A DNA stretch of 64,000 nucleotides from Cryptomeria japonica. Lineage: Eukaryota; Streptophyta; Pinopsida; Cupressales; Cupressaceae. The notes under the pieces are model-generated. The model was not told the origin of the DNA and made no database searches. It saw only the letters and a program-made list of their open reading frames with translations. The translations under genes and the position numbers were made by a program. The stretch is from assembly GCF_030272615.1 (NCBI RefSeq), contig NC_081409.1, positions 475,100,573 through 475,164,572 on the forward strand, given 5' to 3'. Below, piece by piece: positions 10,373-23,900 of this stretch (within the stretch, counting starts at the first letter, position 1; every line of letters starts with the position of its first letter).

Positions 10373-13300
10373 ATGGCAAGAGGAAGAGGAAGAGGAAGAG
10401 GAAGAGGAAGAGGAAGAGGAAGAGGAAGAGGAAGACGTACTAGGAGTCAAAGGGAGGAAAACCATGAGGAAAACCATGAGGAAAACCATGAAGGGAACCA
10501 TGAGGAAGGCCATGAAGAGGCTCTACACAACCTAGGAAATAACGGAGATGGGGTCCAAGCTATAATCGACCTCCTAACCGAACAAAGAGATAAAATCAAC
10601 TTCCTGGAACAATCACTACAGGATCTTAGGGAAAGGCAGAATGACTATGAGAATAGAAGTGGTACCGAGAATGGAAACCCTGGTAGCAATCAAGGAAATG
10701 TGATGGGTAATGGAAAGGAAAATAACATATTGGAACTCTCCAAGGATTTGAAGAAAATCACCCCTCCTAAGTTCGATGGGAGGCAGATTGGTGAAGGGGC
10801 TGAGAATTGGCTAAATGAAATGGAGAAATATTTTGAGCTAAGAGATTTCAGCGAAACAACCAAGGCTTTATGGGGCTCCTATCAACTCACAGGGGAGGCG
10901 GCTAGTTGGTGGACCAACACCAAGGAACAAAATGGGTATAACAGGGATACAATCACATGGGATCAGTTTGTTCACCATTTTCGAGATAGGTGGCTCCCTC
11001 AATTGTTCTTTGATGAGAAAGTGACGGAATTCCATAACCTACGTCAAGGGTCCCTATCCGTTCAACAATATTGGGATAAATTCGCCAAGTTGCTTAAATA
11101 TGTGCCTATGTACCAAAGGGATGAAGAAGGCCAAGCAAGGAAGTTCATTTTGGGGCTGAATACCAACATAGGGGCAGAGGTTGATATGCATGGACCCAGA
11201 AACATGAATGAAGTACTGGAAAAGTCCCTAAGGCAAGAGAGGAAGATTCAGACACTAGCAGGACGGAACTATAATGGGAATCACTCATTCAAAAGGAAGC
11301 AAGAATTCAATGGAAACACTAATTTCAACAAGGGTCAAAGGAATAACTCTTCCGAAAGGAGACCACCGCCTAATCAATATCAGAGGAATGGAAATGATAA
11401 TAACAGGGGTAATAATAATAGGGGCAATAACAATAGAGGCAATGATAACAGAGGCAACTATAACAGGAATGACCAGCAGAACAGGATAACTTATCCACCC
11501 AGGGGAAATGAAACAAGGAATGATCCCCCTAGAAATCAAGGTAGGAGAGGTCCTCCAGGCGGATGCTTTATGTGCGGGGAAAACCATTTTGCTAGAGATT
11601 GCCCCAGGATGCAAGGACAAATTAGAGCCAATCAACCCCAACAAGGGCCCCAACAGAGGATTCATGCAGCAGTTAGGAACCAAAGAAGGAGATACCAGAA
11701 TGTTCCCGTGGAAACTACAGGTACACTATTTGAACAACCAATATCAATTCTAATTGACACTGGATCATCTGAATGTTTCATCTCACCTGAATTAGTGAAC
11801 AAATATGCATTAAAATTTAATCAAATGGAGTCACCATGGACGGTTCAATATGGGGATAAGGCAACTAGAGAAGTAACTAAGTGTTTACCAAGGGCAAAAG
11901 TACAATTCCCTGAGTTCGAAACAAGGGTAGATCTCTATGTGGCACCCTTAGGATTATATGATGTAATTATGGGAATGAGTTGGTTAGCAGACCATCAAGC
12001 TAATGTAGATTGTTATAGCAAAATTGTTGAATGTTTGGATGATGGGGGGAAAAGGGTCAAAATCCAAGGAAAGTTTAAACCCATTAGTATAGAAACTATC
12101 TCAGCAATGCAATTAAAGAAGGAAAGGAGAAGAGGAGGACAAATCTTTATGGTTGAAATTGACGAAGGAAAGGAGGAAAATACACCAACATTTGAAAATA
12201 CCCCTTTCTTAAAGGAATTTAGAGATGTTTTTCCAGAAGAACTACCCGGCTTACCCCCTAAGAGAAAGTTTGACTTTTCTATCGAAGTACTCCCAGGAGC
12301 TGAACCAGTATCAAAGGCACCCTACCGAATGAACACAACCGAATTACAAGAGCTCAAAATGCAATTAGAGGAACTCTTAGCTAAGGGATTAATAAGGCCA
12401 AGTGTATCACCATGGGGAGCGCCAGTTTTATTTGTTAAGAAGAAGGATGGAACCTTAAGGCTATGCATCGACTATAGGATGTTGAACAAAGTCACCATAA
12501 AGAATAGGTATCCCTTACCTCGCATAGAGGACCTCTTTGACCAAATGAAAGGAGCGGCAGTTTTCTCGAAGATAGATCTTCGGTCAGGGTACCATCAACT
12601 CAGAATTAAGGAAGAAGACATCCCGAAGACAGCTTTCAGGACAAGATATGGACATTATGAATTCACAGTAGTTCCTTTTGGAGTAACTAATGCCCCAGCT
12701 GCATTCATGAACCTAATGAATAGTGTATTCCATGACTACTTGGATAAGTTTGTTTTGGTATTCTTGGATGACATTTTGATTTATTCTAGAAATGAAGAGG
12801 AACATTTAGCGCACCTACAAATTGTTTTGCAAAGATTGAGAGAACATAAGTTATATGGGAAATTGTCCAAATGTGCCTTCTTTGAGGAAAAGATTCACTA
12901 CCTTGGGCATATAATATCAAAGGAAGGAATAGCAGTCGACCCAGATAAAATAAAGGCGATAGTAGAATGGCCAATCCCTAAGAATGTTTCAGAGGTAAGA
13001 AGCTTTATGGGGCTAGCAGGTTACTATAGGAGGTTTGTGGAAGGATTCTCTAAGATAGCAAATCCCATCACCTCGTTGCAAAGGAAGGGCAAAAGGTTTG
13101 TATGGACCGAGCAAAGTGATAAGGCATTTCAAGTCTTGAAGGGGAAACTAACTTCAGCACCCATTCTAAAGGTACCAGACCCAAATGGACACTTCATAGT
13201 TGTAACGGATGCTTCTATTGAAGGGTTAGGAGGAGTACTTGTCCAAGATGAAGGGGTAGTGCCTTATGAATCTAGGAAGCTAAAGACTCATGAAGTCAAT

Positions 13301-14554
13301 TATGCACCCCACGACTTAGAGTTGGCAGCAATTGTGCATGCCCTGCAAAAATGGAGACACTTCTTACTAGGGAAGCCCTTTGAGCTTAAGTCGGACAACC
13401 AAGGACTAAAATACATCTTTACCCAACCTCACTTAAATGCCAGACAAAGAAGGTGGTTAGAGTTTCTAAGTGAATATGACTTTGAGATTGAATATATTAA
13501 GGGAAAAGAAAATAGGGTGGCCGATGCCTTAAGCAGGAGGAGACACTTGATGACTATAGCAACCTTCAAAACCTCTTTCAAAAGGCAAGTAATGGATGAG
13601 CAAGGACATGACCCATGGTATGAGCAAGTCAAATTAACTATAAGACACAACCCGACCGACCCTAAGGTCGAAGGGTATACATTTGATGAAGATGGGCTAC
13701 TCAGATACAATAACAGAATCTATGTTCCTAATTCAGGGAATTTAAGGGAAGTAGTTTTATCGGAGGCTCACAATGCCCCTTATTCAGGCCACCCAGGAGT
13801 TGACAAACTTTATGTAGATCTAAAGAAGTTATACTTTTGGCAAGGGTTGAAGAGCGATATTGTCAAGTATGTAGCTAAATGTTTGGAGTGTCAAAGAGTA
13901 AAGGCAGAACATAGGCACCCAGCTGGATTGTTGCAATTGCACGATGTACCTCAACATAAGTGGCAAGTTATTAGTATGGATTTTGTACAAGGGCTACCCA
14001 TGTCACCTTCTAGGCATGACGCAATAATGGTGGTAATTGACAAGCTCACTAAGGTGGCACACTTTATACCAGGAAATCTGACAGATGATGCACCCACCTT
14101 GGCTAGACGTTTCATGAAGGAGATAGTTAGGTTGCATGGAGTACCAGAGAAAATCATATCAGACAGGGATGCAAGATTCACCTCCAGGTTTTGGACCACT
14201 CTTCAATCATCTCTAGGGACTCAACTAAATTTTAGCACCACATACCACCCGGAAACCGACGGTCAGACAGAAAGGACAAAGCAGATTATGGAAGACCTGC
14301 TTCGTATGTACTGCATGGACCAACAGAGAAAATGGGAAGAGTACCTACCTTTGGTAGAGTTTGCCTACAATAATACATATCAAACATCTTTGGGAATGGC
14401 ACCTTTTGAAGCTTTGTATGGAAGACCATGTCGAACACCTTTGAGTTGGGATAGTCTGGAAGATAGAGTGATTATTGGACCAGAAATGTTGAAAGAAATG
14501 GAGAGGAAAACTAAGGAAATTAGACAAAGGTTGAAGGAAGCCTCGGATAGGTAG
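10373..14554 (+). CDS. gypsy Gag-Pol polyprotein
   Basis: 1393 residues in one open frame, starting at the first ATG after the PBS. An arginine-glycine run at residues 3-22 (a hexamer AGAGGA microsatellite) is followed by an acidic NHEE repeat and a short coiled-coil-like segment (about 62-95). The Gag domain spans about 143-260 and an Asn/Arg-rich linker about 300-395. The zinc knuckle [13 protein letters not shown] is near 398-410. Protease has [10 protein letters not shown] near 460. Reverse transcriptase follows, with FLDD near 796. RNase H begins at VTDAS near 944. Integrase has the zinc-binding CLEC near 1170 and the catalytic set MDF (1202), SDRDARF (1263) and [10 protein letters not shown] (1293). 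The product would form particles, copy its RNA and integrate the cDNA. The frame stops at a TAG where the family normally continues into an integrase tail, so function is doubtful despite the intact catalytic parts. Confidence 0.96.
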   Translation: MARGRGRGRGRGRGRGRGRGRRTRSQREENHEENHEENHEGNHEEGHEEALHNLGNNGDGVQAIIDLLTEQRDKINFLEQSLQDLRERQNDYENRSGTENGNPGSNQGNVMGNGKENNILELSKDLKKITPPKFDGRQIGEGAENWLNEMEKYFELRDFSETTKALWGSYQLTGEAASWWTNTKEQNGYNRDTITWDQFVHHFRDRWLPQLFFDEKVTEFHNLRQGSLSVQQYWDKFAKLLKYVPMYQRDEEGQARKFILGLNTNIGAEVDMHGPRNMNEVLEKSLRQERKIQTLAGRNYNGNHSFKRKQEFNGNTNFNKGQRNNSSERRPPPNQYQRNGNDNNRGNNNRGNNNRGNDNRGNYNRNDQQNRITYPPRGNETRNDPPRNQGRRGPPGGCFMCGENHFARDCPRMQGQIRANQPQQGPQQRIHAAVRNQRRRYQNVPVETTGTLFEQPISILIDTGSSECFISPELVNKYALKFNQMESPWTVQYGDKATREVTKCLPRAKVQFPEFETRVDLYVAPLGLYDVIMGMSWLADHQANVDCYSKIVECLDDGGKRVKIQGKFKPISIETISAMQLKKERRRGGQIFMVEIDEGKEENTPTFENTPFLKEFRDVFPEELPGLPPKRKFDFSIEVLPGAEPVSKAPYRMNTTELQELKMQLEELLAKGLIRPSVSPWGAPVLFVKKKDGTLRLCIDYRMLNKVTIKNRYPLPRIEDLFDQMKGAAVFSKIDLRSGYHQLRIKEEDIPKTAFRTRYGHYEFTVVPFGVTNAPAAFMNLMNSVFHDYLDKFVLVFLDDILIYSRNEEEHLAHLQIVLQRLREHKLYGKLSKCAFFEEKIHYLGHIISKEGIAVDPDKIKAIVEWPIPKNVSEVRSFMGLAGYYRRFVEGFSKIANPITSLQRKGKRFVWTEQSDKAFQVLKGKLTSAPILKVPDPNGHFIVVTDASIEGLGGVLVQDEGVVPYESRKLKTHEVNYAPHDLELAAIVHALQKWRHFLLGKPFELKSDNQGLKYIFTQPHLNARQRRWLEFLSEYDFEIEYIKGKENRVADALSRRRHLMTIATFKTSFKRQVMDEQGHDPWYEQVKLTIRHNPTDPKVEGYTFDEDGLLRYNNRIYVPNSGNLREVVLSEAHNAPYSGHPGVDKLYVDLKKLYFWQGLKSDIVKYVAKCLECQRVKAEHRHPAGLLQLHDVPQHKWQVISMDFVQGLPMSPSRHDAIMVVIDKLTKVAHFIPGNLTDDAPTLARRFMKEIVRLHGVPEKIISDRDARFTSRFWTTLQSSLGTQLNFSTTYHPETDGQTERTKQIMEDLLRMYCMDQQRKWEEYLPLVEFAYNNTYQTSLGMAPFEALYGRPCRTPLSWDSLEDRVIIGPEMLKEMERKTKEIRQRLKEASDR

Positions 14555-15013
14555 AAAAGTTATGCAGATAAAAATAGAACACCAAGGGAGTTTGAAGTAG
14601 GAGAGAAAGTCTTCCTAAGGGTTAGGCCACACAAGAGTTCTATAAGATTTGGGAAAAAGACTAAGCTTGCACCTCGTTATGTCGGACCCTTTGAAATATT
14701 GGGAAGAATTAATCCAGTTGCTTATCGGTTGGCCTTAACTCCCCAATTGAGCCGAATCCATGATGTCTTCCATGTATCTCTTCTTAAGAAGTATGTACCT
14801 GATGAGAAACACATTTTGAATTGGGATGCCTTGCAGGTCCAAGAAATGGGGGGAATAATGATAGAGCCATTCAGAATCTTGGAGAGGCGCTAGTGCCAGT
14901 TGCGCAACAGAGAGGTTGATCAGTGAAAAGTGCAATGGGACCAGTACGACGAGAAGAATGCCACGTGGGAGGATACTAAGGAGATGCAGCAGCTATTTCC
15001 GTTTTTGTTTTGA
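14555..15013 (+). pseudogene. gypsy integrase C-terminal tail with chromodomain-like end
   Basis: Same frame as the polyprotein, after its TAG stop. It contains [21 protein letters not shown] and [15 protein letters not shown], typical of gypsy integrase C-termini, then a TAG at 14891 and a TGA at 14924. It ends with KVQWDQYDEKNATWED and a leucine/phenylalanine-rich end resembling a chromodomain's last strand and helix. The first stop can come from CAG to TAG. Three single-base changes therefore separate this copy from an uninterrupted polyprotein of about 1547 codons. Confidence 0.85.
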
Positions 15014-15073
15014 ACATGAACTATAAACTCTTTTGAATGCATTTAATAAGTGCATCGGGACGATGCACATATT

Positions 15074-15086
15074 AAGGGGAGGAGGA
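15074..15086 (+). other. gypsy polypurine tract
   Basis: AAGGGGAGGAGGA lies immediately before the TG of the 3' LTR. It is the plus-strand priming site. Confidence 0.9.
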
Positions 15087-16482
15087 TGTCACAACCCTCC
15101 TTTTTGATTTAAATACAAAACATTATTTATACTCTTTGGATGAATTATTGAATGAATATTGTAAGAGAATAAATTAATAAACCACACACACATGGAAAAT
15201 GCATATTTTAAATTGTTATTTAATTTCCCTCACCCAAATTAAGGCACATGTTGTAGGAGGAATAAGAAGCTTCTAGAGGCTTCTCCACCTCCTTGCATGT
15301 AACTCCTCCCACTAAGCCTAATTAATTTGCATGGAGGCCAAATTGGGAGAAGAATCTCTTTTTTTTAAATTAAAAAAAAGGTAGTGGGAAATTGTAATTT
15401 CTTTTATAAAATGGGAACAAGTTTCAAAGGAAAAAGCTAGCTAATCTGGATAAGAAATTTCTGCAAGTTGAATTCTCTTTGGTAGTCCACTTCATTGGCA
15501 GCTAGGATTTTGTTGGAGGATTTTTTCTTCAAATTGGAGGATCAAGGAAGACTCCACACCACCTTCAAGCATCCAGGTTCCTCCAACTTAGTTCATGCAT
15601 CTCATTTTTTTTTATGGTAGATCAGATTGATTAGATTAATTATGAGTATGAAAATTTAATTGTATTTTGTTAAAGAATTAGTTTAGATTTTGTAGAAAAT
15701 GAGAATCCTGGTTTTAGTAAGATTCATTGTTAAATTTCTTGATATGAAATTAGTTTTTTTTAGATTTTGTAAAGAAGGAGATTTGTTGTTAGAATAGATT
15801 CATTGTTTAAATTTTAATAAGAGAATTAGTTTCAGCTTTTTAGAGAATAAAAATTCATTGTTTGATAAGAAAATTTGTTTCAGATTTGTAGAATGAAATT
15901 CATTTTTTTTGAAAATAAGATTCATTGTTTTAAATTTTTAGTTTCAGATTTTAGAGAATAAAATTCATTGTTTTTGTCTTAGAATGAAATTCATTTCTTT
16001 TGAAAATAAGATACATTAGTTTCAGATTTCAGAGAATAAAATTCATTGTCTGATAAGAAAATTTGTTTCGGATTGTAGAATGAAATTCATTTTTTTCTTG
16101 AAATATAAGATTCATTGTTTTAATTCCGATAAGAAATTAGTTTCAGAGTAAATAGAAATTAGATTATTGTCTTCAGTTTATTTTGATAAAAACTAGATCT
16201 CCCTGTGTGTAGAAATAAATCCTCTCTCTCTGTGAATGAAATCTCCCTGTGAAAAGAAATAAATCTTCTTTATTTGTGAACGAATTTTCCCTGTGAAAAG
16301 AATAAAGGAAATGAAAAAAAAAAAAAACCTCTCTGGCTATTGCTTCATTATATTTTATCTCTGAATATCAATCTGCCACATTGTTATTCCCTGTATCTAC
16401 CTTGCTCTGGGTGATTTTCAATAGATTAAAATACATTACTCCTGTAAGAAAAAAAAATAATAATAATAATATTGTTTGCAAA

Positions 16483-16544
<62 letters not shown>

Positions 16545-18487
16545 CGTGCACATATAAATAACAAAAAATGGAAGTCGTTCAAAAAAAAAAAACCTCTTAA
16601 AAATACCACCTTCGCCCCGCAATGCATGGCGTTTTGCATTATTATTAACCTGCATGCAAGGACGGTTACGTAGTAACCGATTGCAGGGTACGGACGGGCC
16701 CGCAGGGTCCCCTCATCCCTGCGGACCTGCGCATGCAGGGCCGCAGGGGTGATGGGACTCGTGGCCCCCACCCCGCAACCCTTGCTACCATCATAATAAA
16801 ATACAAGCCATCCCATTTAAATTTGGTTTTTTTAGTATTTCAAAATTTGGAATTTTATTTGTTTGTTTTTTTTAAAAGAATAATAACCTAAATTAATTAC
16901 CATGTAGTTAATGTTTTTTTTTGGGGGTTGATAATAATGACACTTAGGAAATGATGACTTCTTTATTCCTTAGTGTAAATTTAAGGAGATTGACTTTCAA
17001 TTAAAAATGAGATTAATGTGTAGCAAGATTTTTATTAAACTATTAAGAATCGTTGGGACACTCGATTGGCCCTTAGAGATTTACTTACCTTATTACAAGT
17101 ACTTAGATTTAATCGTTATTTTGGATTCGTTAAGTCATCTTGCATCATAGATTAATTGCTTTCGTTAATGGTTCATAACATGCGAATTATTTATAGGATA
17201 ATTATATCTTTCATGCAATTATTACTATGCAAGTTTCATTTGTTATGCAAATTTACACTTCAAGTAGTTACTTCAATTATTTACGTTTTCATCTTCGTTA
17301 TTCGTAGTTAGATAACTAAATAAAGGAAGTTGGAAAACCAAAACTAGCAGCGTTCGGTATATATGGTGCCTCTGGGTCACGCTTACGGGTAATGCCGTCG
17401 TGTTGAACTACTGCACTTAACGCCTAATAAAGCTGCATTAATGACGTCTGTGGCATCGTCCCTATAAATCATCGGGGAGTAATAAGGGACATTTGAAAGT
17501 TAAAAATCCAAGGGGCGGGTAATCCCTCTTGGATCGATAATTTAATAAGATAACTTTTAACTGAATTCCACATCCGTTGAGATAAACCATAGTAAACCCC
17601 TCTTAGGGATGGTCAAGTTAAGAGCTCTCACGAAAATTACTTTATTTATTTATTTATTTATTCACCTCGAAGGGATATTGGTGATTGAAATTGGGTGATG
17701 CTCATGATAAGAATTAGGTTCTAGTTATTTTGTTAGGCCACAAGCAATAGGCCATCTTGAGCCTTCGCTTAAATGCTACCTTCGTGGGTAGCAACCGCAG
17801 AGAAACTGTCTGGGACACTGACCCTAGAAAGGGTTGCGTACCCACAAAATCAGTTTACATCAAACCATAGATTAGAAAACAGAACTACATACTTTACGCC
17901 TTGATCCCGTGCCGAAGCGGGTATGTAGGCAGTCTTGGGATGGAGTTGTCCCTTGTACTCAGGCGTTCGTGGGCGGGGTTTAGGCTTGGTTGAGTAAGAA
18001 TCCTAATTGAAAGATAAGATAATCAAACTTAATTCGATGCATACTCGGAAGGAATCCCGTATGGATTCGCTTGACTTCCCGAGGCTTTAAGCCAAATTCC
18101 GAGGCGGAATTCAAGCTTGTATTATTTTCTTATTACTCCTAAGGACGGCGACCTCGGTGCATTCTTGTTAGAAGAATGTAGTACTTAGTGAGTGGCTCAG
18201 GACCCGAATGGTCCCGATGAGTCTAAGTCTCTGGCCAGAGCATCTCCTATCCCGTTTGGATGGATGCCTACCCCGTATGGGTAGATGCCTATCCCGTATT
18301 GGATAGATGGAATTTACGTCCCGTATGGACAATTGCCTAACCCGTATGGTTAGAAGCTCATCCTGAATGGATGAATGCCCAATCCTATTCGGATGGATGC
18401 CCAGAGTATGCAATTGAAATAAACATAATAAAGGAAAAAAAAAATATACTCAATTTTTGTTGGATTAATCTAGGGTGGGTTATTACA
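15087..18487 (+). repeat. gypsy 3' LTR
   Basis: Near-identical to 6842-10225, 17 bp longer mainly through a longer AT microsatellite (about 16486-16545). The third hairpin loop here is CGTAT where the 5' copy has TGTAT. It is followed by the TSD TATTG at 18488-18492. Confidence 0.96.
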
Positions 18488-19672
18488 TATTGGAACATTT
18501 ATGGAAAATTTTTCGTAAGTTGATAAAACCATACATATGCCATGGTTTTTTTGCCAAGTGGCAAGAAGAACAATTTAGAAGATTAAGAGACAATTTCCCA
18601 CTTGGAACTATTCTATTCGTAGTGGACTTCACAGAAAATTACTCTTTTGCACATCAAAAAGAGATTCAATCAGAGTATTACTTTTCAAAGCAAATCACTA
18701 TTTTGGTGCATGTTTGTTATCGACATGCACAGATGGATTTGGATGGTGTTGATAATACATTTAAAAATTGTGTCATTAAGAAAGAGTACCACTTCTATAT
18801 GAGTGATGATAAGGAGAATGACACACTTTTTGTACAACATTGCTTTAAGAAGTTATTTGTATATTTGAAAGAGAGAGGCATAACAATAGTTAAACATTTT
18901 GTTTGGTATGATGGATGTGCGACAAAATTCAAATCTTCGAGGCCATTTTATGCACTATGTAGATATCATCGAAATGACAAAATACTACATGTTTGGAGTT
19001 TTTTTGAGAGTGGTCATGGAAAGGGTGAACATGATGGTGCAGGAGCTTGTATCAAACATGCTCTAAGAAAGCATCAAATAAATTACATAGGAGATCGTAT
19101 AGATGATGCACATGATGTTGTTGAATGGTGTAAGAAACACTTTGAGCAACCTAATTATCCTGGTGAATCATCATCGAGAACATACAAACCCATTCCATAT
19201 AGAGTGTTTTGGGAGATAACTGGTACGTGTTCTCATTTAGTGTTTTATTTAAATTTTTTAAAAATGTTCCTAGTTCAAATGTTTCAATTTAAAAACTTGA
19301 TCTACATGTATGTTCATGTACACATGTACATTTTGTAGATGTGGATAGAAGATCAATGCATGGATGCAAGAGCGTGGAGAGGACAAGATATTTGAACTAT
19401 GTCATGAGTACAGATAATCGCCCATGGACATTATACACTAGGGATTATTCATGTTTGTGTTCTAATTGCATTTTGGAAAACTATGTTGATTGCAACAACC
19501 AAGAGCTTGGATATGTTAGTGAATGGAAATTGGTGCCACTAGATGTTTTTGACACACGAGGATTCAAATGAGGATGAAATATTTGAAGACATTCATTTGA
19601 TTTCTGGTGATTATGATCATATTTCAGGATTGATTAAAAAAGGTACATATGACATACACATATATATTCAAA

Positions 19673-19718
<46 letters not shown>

Positions 19719-20207
19719 CCTTAAAAAATATTGCTTACATGTAAATATTTCCTTAAATGATGTTTAAAATTTATTTAACTCATTTCAAATTGTAGGAGAT
19801 ATTTTTTGCAGTCATAGCAGAAGATGAAAATATAGAAGGTGTTAGTTATTATTTATTGCATTGCACAGAAGAGAGAAAGAAGTTAACAAAATCTGAAATG
19901 AGTGATGGAATATCATTTCCCACAGGTTTGAACTGATTCATATGTACACAGATCGCTTATGTGCAAATTTTTAATTTCTCACATTTCTTATATACATGTA
20001 CATGCGGGCTCAGTTGTAGTGCAAGGGACATATTTAAAACAAGTTAAAATTGTTCAACATGGGATTCATTTCACTTAATACCAAATTGACAACAAGGTGT
20101 ATCAGTATAGCCACTTGGTCATTGTTGTTGGCCTAATTCTTCAAACAGTTCCATGTCTCGGGCGGTCTCAAAAGTGGAGACTAGATAGTTATTTAAGAGC
20201 GTTTTGA
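18488..20207 (+). pseudogene. DDE-like transposase, catalytic half, four exons, broken
   Basis: Exon a (to 19222) has VVDFTENYS near 18620, MSDDKENDT near 18800, WYDGCATKFKS near 18906 and SGHGKGEHDG near 19009. The acidic residues in these motifs are candidate catalytic positions of an RNase H-like fold. Intron 19223-19338 (GTACGT...TTGTAG) restores frame exactly into exon b, which has CLCSNC and YVSEWKLVPL. A frameshift near 19555 follows. Intron 19643-19795 contains an AT microsatellite. Exon c (19796-19925; GD(I)FAVIAED after one extra T) and intron 19926-20013 lead to exon d (VVVQGTYLKQVK), with a TAA near 20079 and a final TGA at 20205. The order matches, from memory, an uncharacterised animal and plant transposase-like family; the superfamily name is uncertain. 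Confidence 0.65.
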
Positions 20208-20721
20208 ACCACTTGATGTGGTATGAACTATTTAGTAATCCAAAGTACATGTGGTTCAACCCATGAATTGCATTAATACTTGATAAATTAGAACTTAACT
20301 TGTTTTGAAACATGGATAAATATTTGATCTATATATATATATATGGCTTGTGTGGACCATATATTTTTTAAGTTTAAATACATGAAATTTTCAATTATAT
20401 CAAATTAGGATGTATGAAGTTAATTTGTATGTATGTTAAATAATACTTACGTACATGTATGTAAAGTAAATTGGGACATGTGGATGAGTTGAAAATGTGT
20501 TAAGGCGAGTGATGTATGCAGTTGATTAGGATGTATATAGTAGATATCTAATTCTAAATGCATGTATATAGTAGATATCTAATTCTAAATGCATGTAATT
20601 TATAAGTTGTTAAAATAATTTTAAAGCATGTATGTAAAGTAAATTAGGATATGTGTATTTATTTAATTAAAAATGCATATGCACATAAATTTAATTAAAA
20701 ATGTATATTTAAATTAGAAAA
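20208..20721. other. AT-rich spacer, no gene
   Basis: AT-rich 3' flank of the transposase with short direct repeats (ATGTATATAGTAGATATCTA twice, near 20531 and 20563). No coding signal. Confidence 0.5.
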
Positions 20722-20722
20722 C

Positions 20723-20917
20723 GATAACCCAAATACTTTAGGCATTCTCAACTCTGATAGAAGCAAAGACTCTCCTAACTGTGCTAAACACAGTAAGAGA
20801 AGAGGTAGGAGATCCCTTGCTGAACTAAGATCAAAGGATGGAGATGCCAAGGGTCAAGCTAAAATATCTACTCTTTTTAATGTAGGGGAGGGGAAGTTCC
20901 TCCCCAGAGAGCCATGA
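20723..20917 (+). pseudogene. LINE ORF1 C-terminal fragment
   Basis: 64 open codons from the truncated 5' end to TGA at 20915-20917, rich in Ser, Lys and Arg (KRRGRRSLAELRSKDGDAKG). In this LINE type ORF1 encodes an RNA-binding protein, but no domain is left to confirm it. Its stop overlaps the ORF2 start in ATGA, a spacing that permits coupled re-initiation. Confidence 0.6.
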
Positions 20918-23900
20918 AAATTATAACTTGGAATGTTAGGGATTTGAATGCCCCTAACAAACAACGCATCTTAAAGTGTTGCATCTCTGATTCTAAACCA
21001 GATATAATGTTAATCCAAGAAACCAAAATGAACTCCTCTGAGATAGTCCTTTTTGAGAAAAAACTAGGCGTTAGACAGCTAAAGCACTCCCCTGCTATAG
21101 GGGCCTCATGGGGCTTAGCCATCATTTGGGACTCTAGATTTATCTCGTTTACACCTTTAGAGATTAAGAAAAATTGGATGGGAGGAGAAGTAGTAAGTTA
21201 TAAAAATAACCTAAGATTCAAATTGATTAACGTTTACGGTCCTATCCAAAATAGGGATAAGGCTAGGGTGTGGGTGGAACTGGAGTCTTTCCTCAGAAGT
21301 TTCCCAAATGATGTATGCATCATTGGGGGAGATTTCAATGCTATCACTAAGGTAGCAGACAAAAGAGGAGGTAGCAACAAACTTCCTCCTGCGGTTGTAG
21401 ATTTCAATCATTGGATCAATAGGAACTCCCTGTTGGAAATCTAGACGACAGAAAATGCCTTCACCTGGAACAACAGAAGGCTTGGTTTCTGTAACATTGC
21501 TGAGAAACTAGATAGGTTCTTTATCCATGGGGGGCTCTCAGAGCTTAACTTTACCCTGAATGTAGAACCCCTCCCTTTAGTAGGATCTGACCATTTCCCA
21601 CTCCAACTAATCTTATTATCTGACCACTCCCCTAAAAAATGTCCCTTCAAATTTGAGAGCATGTGGTTCAGAGATGATAACTTTTTTAACTTAATTGAGA
21701 AGTGGTGGAGAAGCTTTGTTTTCTCTAGTTCAAAGATGTTTATTATCACAAGAAAGTTAAAGCTTATCAAAAGGAAGCTCTTAGAATGGAACATGACTAA
21801 TTTTGGAAATATTTTCAATAAAAAACTCCTAATAGAAAATGATCTTAAGAATGTTAACATTAAGGTTCTTGAGAAGGGGATGGATGAACATCTCTTCCTC
21901 AAAGAAAAGGCTCTACTCTCTGAATATGAAAAGACACTCTCAAATGAAGAGATCTTTTGGAAACAAAAATCGAGGGAGACTTGGTTGAGTGATGGGGACT
22001 AAAATACTAAGTTTTTCCACAATAGTACTAAGCAGAGGCGATGGGTCAATCAAATTTCTAAAATTAAGAATTGCCAGGGTTCCATTCTGTCTGAACTGAA
22101 TGATGTTGCCTCCGAGGAAGCAAGGTTTTTTTATAAAATCTTAAACAATATTGAAGGCTCCAACCTCAGGGGCCAACTCAATATTATCAAGAATCTTCCA
22201 AAACTAATTAACGATGACCACAAAAAAATCCTGTCAAAGAAATTCTCTATGGAGGAGGTTAAATCTGTCCTTATGAAGATGAATCTCGACAAGGCCCCGG
22301 GCTCAAATGGCTTCCCCACTGGCCTTTTTAAAAAATGTTGGGGTTTTATGGGGACAGAGATCATGGATGCCTTAGAAGGTATTAGGAACTCTGGTAAGAT
22401 TCTCAAAGAAATAAACAATACCTTTTATCTCTCATCCCCAAAAAAGAGAATCCTGAAAGCTTTAATGACTTCAGAACAATAGTCCTTTGCAACACTCTGT
22501 ACAAACTCTTAACCAAAACCCTAGTAGCCAGACTCCAGAATCTTCTCCCCATTATTATTAGTGAAGAACAAACTGGATTCATAGTAGATAGATCAATCTA
22601 TGATGGGGTTATTATAGCCCAAGAGGCCATTCATTCAGTCCAGCTCAACAAGGCCCCAAGTATGCTAGTCAAATAAGACATAACCAAAGCTTATGACAAA
22701 GTTGATTGGCACTTCCTATGCAAATGCTTGGAGGCCTCTGGATTTTCCAAATCCTAGATCAACCTAATCTTTGAATGTATATCCACCCCCAAATTCTCGG
22801 TCTTAGTTAATGGTTCCTCGGAAGGTTTCTTCAACAACTCAAGAGGGCTCAGGCAAGGAGATCCTATGTCCCCCTTCCTCTTCATCATCATGGCTGAAGC
22901 CACAGGTAGATCTATCTCTAAGGCCAAAGAGGAAGGTGGTATCCAAGGAATCCCCATTACCAGTGGCCTCCCTCCCTTTACCAACCAGAAATTTGTTGAT
23001 GACATGATGCTTTTTGGGCAGGGAAGTGTAAGGGAAGCGAGCGCCTTCAAAGGCATCCTTAATTCCTATATGCTAGCCTCGGGTCAAGAGGTGAATCTGG
23101 CCAAGTCTATCATTTTCATGTTCAACATAGACCCCTCCTTAGGAAAAGTGATCAGCAATGTCCTGGAGATTAGTGAAGGAACTCTTCCTTGCAAATACCT
23201 AGGCATTCCCCTTGACAAGGGTAGAAGACCCTCAAAATTATGGGACAACTTGGTGGATAAAACTAAGTCTAGGATTAACACTTGGAAAGGAAAATGGCTC
23301 TCATATGCAGGTAGAGAAACCTTGGTTAGATCGGTCATGTCAGCTATGCCCATTTACCAACTCTCCTATCAACATTTATCTTCTTTTAAACTTGCAGAGC
23401 TCAACAAGCATCTTAAGACTTTCTTTTGGCAAGGTGTTATGACAATCGTAAAATATCACTCATATTCTAGGACAAGATATGCAAACCTAAAGAAGAAGGA
23501 GGAGTTGGCATTAAAAACCTTCATGATCAGGGCAAAGCCTTGGGTGCCAAGTTGGTCTGGAGGATATTCAGAACCCCCCACCTCAAATGGGCTTGCTTGC
23601 TACACCACAAATTCCTTAATGGAGGGAATCCTATCCAAATCTTCAAAGAAACCAACCCTCCCAGAGGGTCCTGCCTATGGAATTTTATGTTAGACTGTAG
23701 GAGGGTTATCTCTGACAGACTTACTTGGAACCTGGGGTCCGAGGATAAAGCTCTTTTTTGGTCGGATTCATGGGGTGGATATAAGGCTATTGATAATATC
23801 CATGACTTTGGTGCTAATTTTATCCTTATTGAATCTCATAGAGGTCCCCTGTTAAACAACTATATCTCCCCCTTAGAGGATGGGGCTGGTTGGCAATGGA

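Larger units (their letters stand above)
6842..18487 (+). mobile_element. full-length Ty3/gypsy LTR retrotransposon, chromovirus-like
   Basis: Two LTRs of 3384 and 3401 bp begin TGTCACAACCCTCC and end GGGTTATTACA. TSDs are TATTG (6837-6841 and 18488-18492). The PBS, the polypurine tract (PPT) and a complete Gag-Pol order Gag-PR-RT-RNaseH-INT place it in Ty3/gypsy. The C-terminal remnant resembles a chromodomain. By eye the LTRs differ at only about 20-25 positions, mostly transitions, plus a longer AT run in the 3' copy, so this is the youngest large insertion here. It sits inside the transposase coding sequence of the TIR element. Confidence 0.97.

Noticed and set aside
11285-11683. Frame opposite the gypsy Gag linker
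   Set aside because: Shadow of the Asn/Arg-rich Gag segment.
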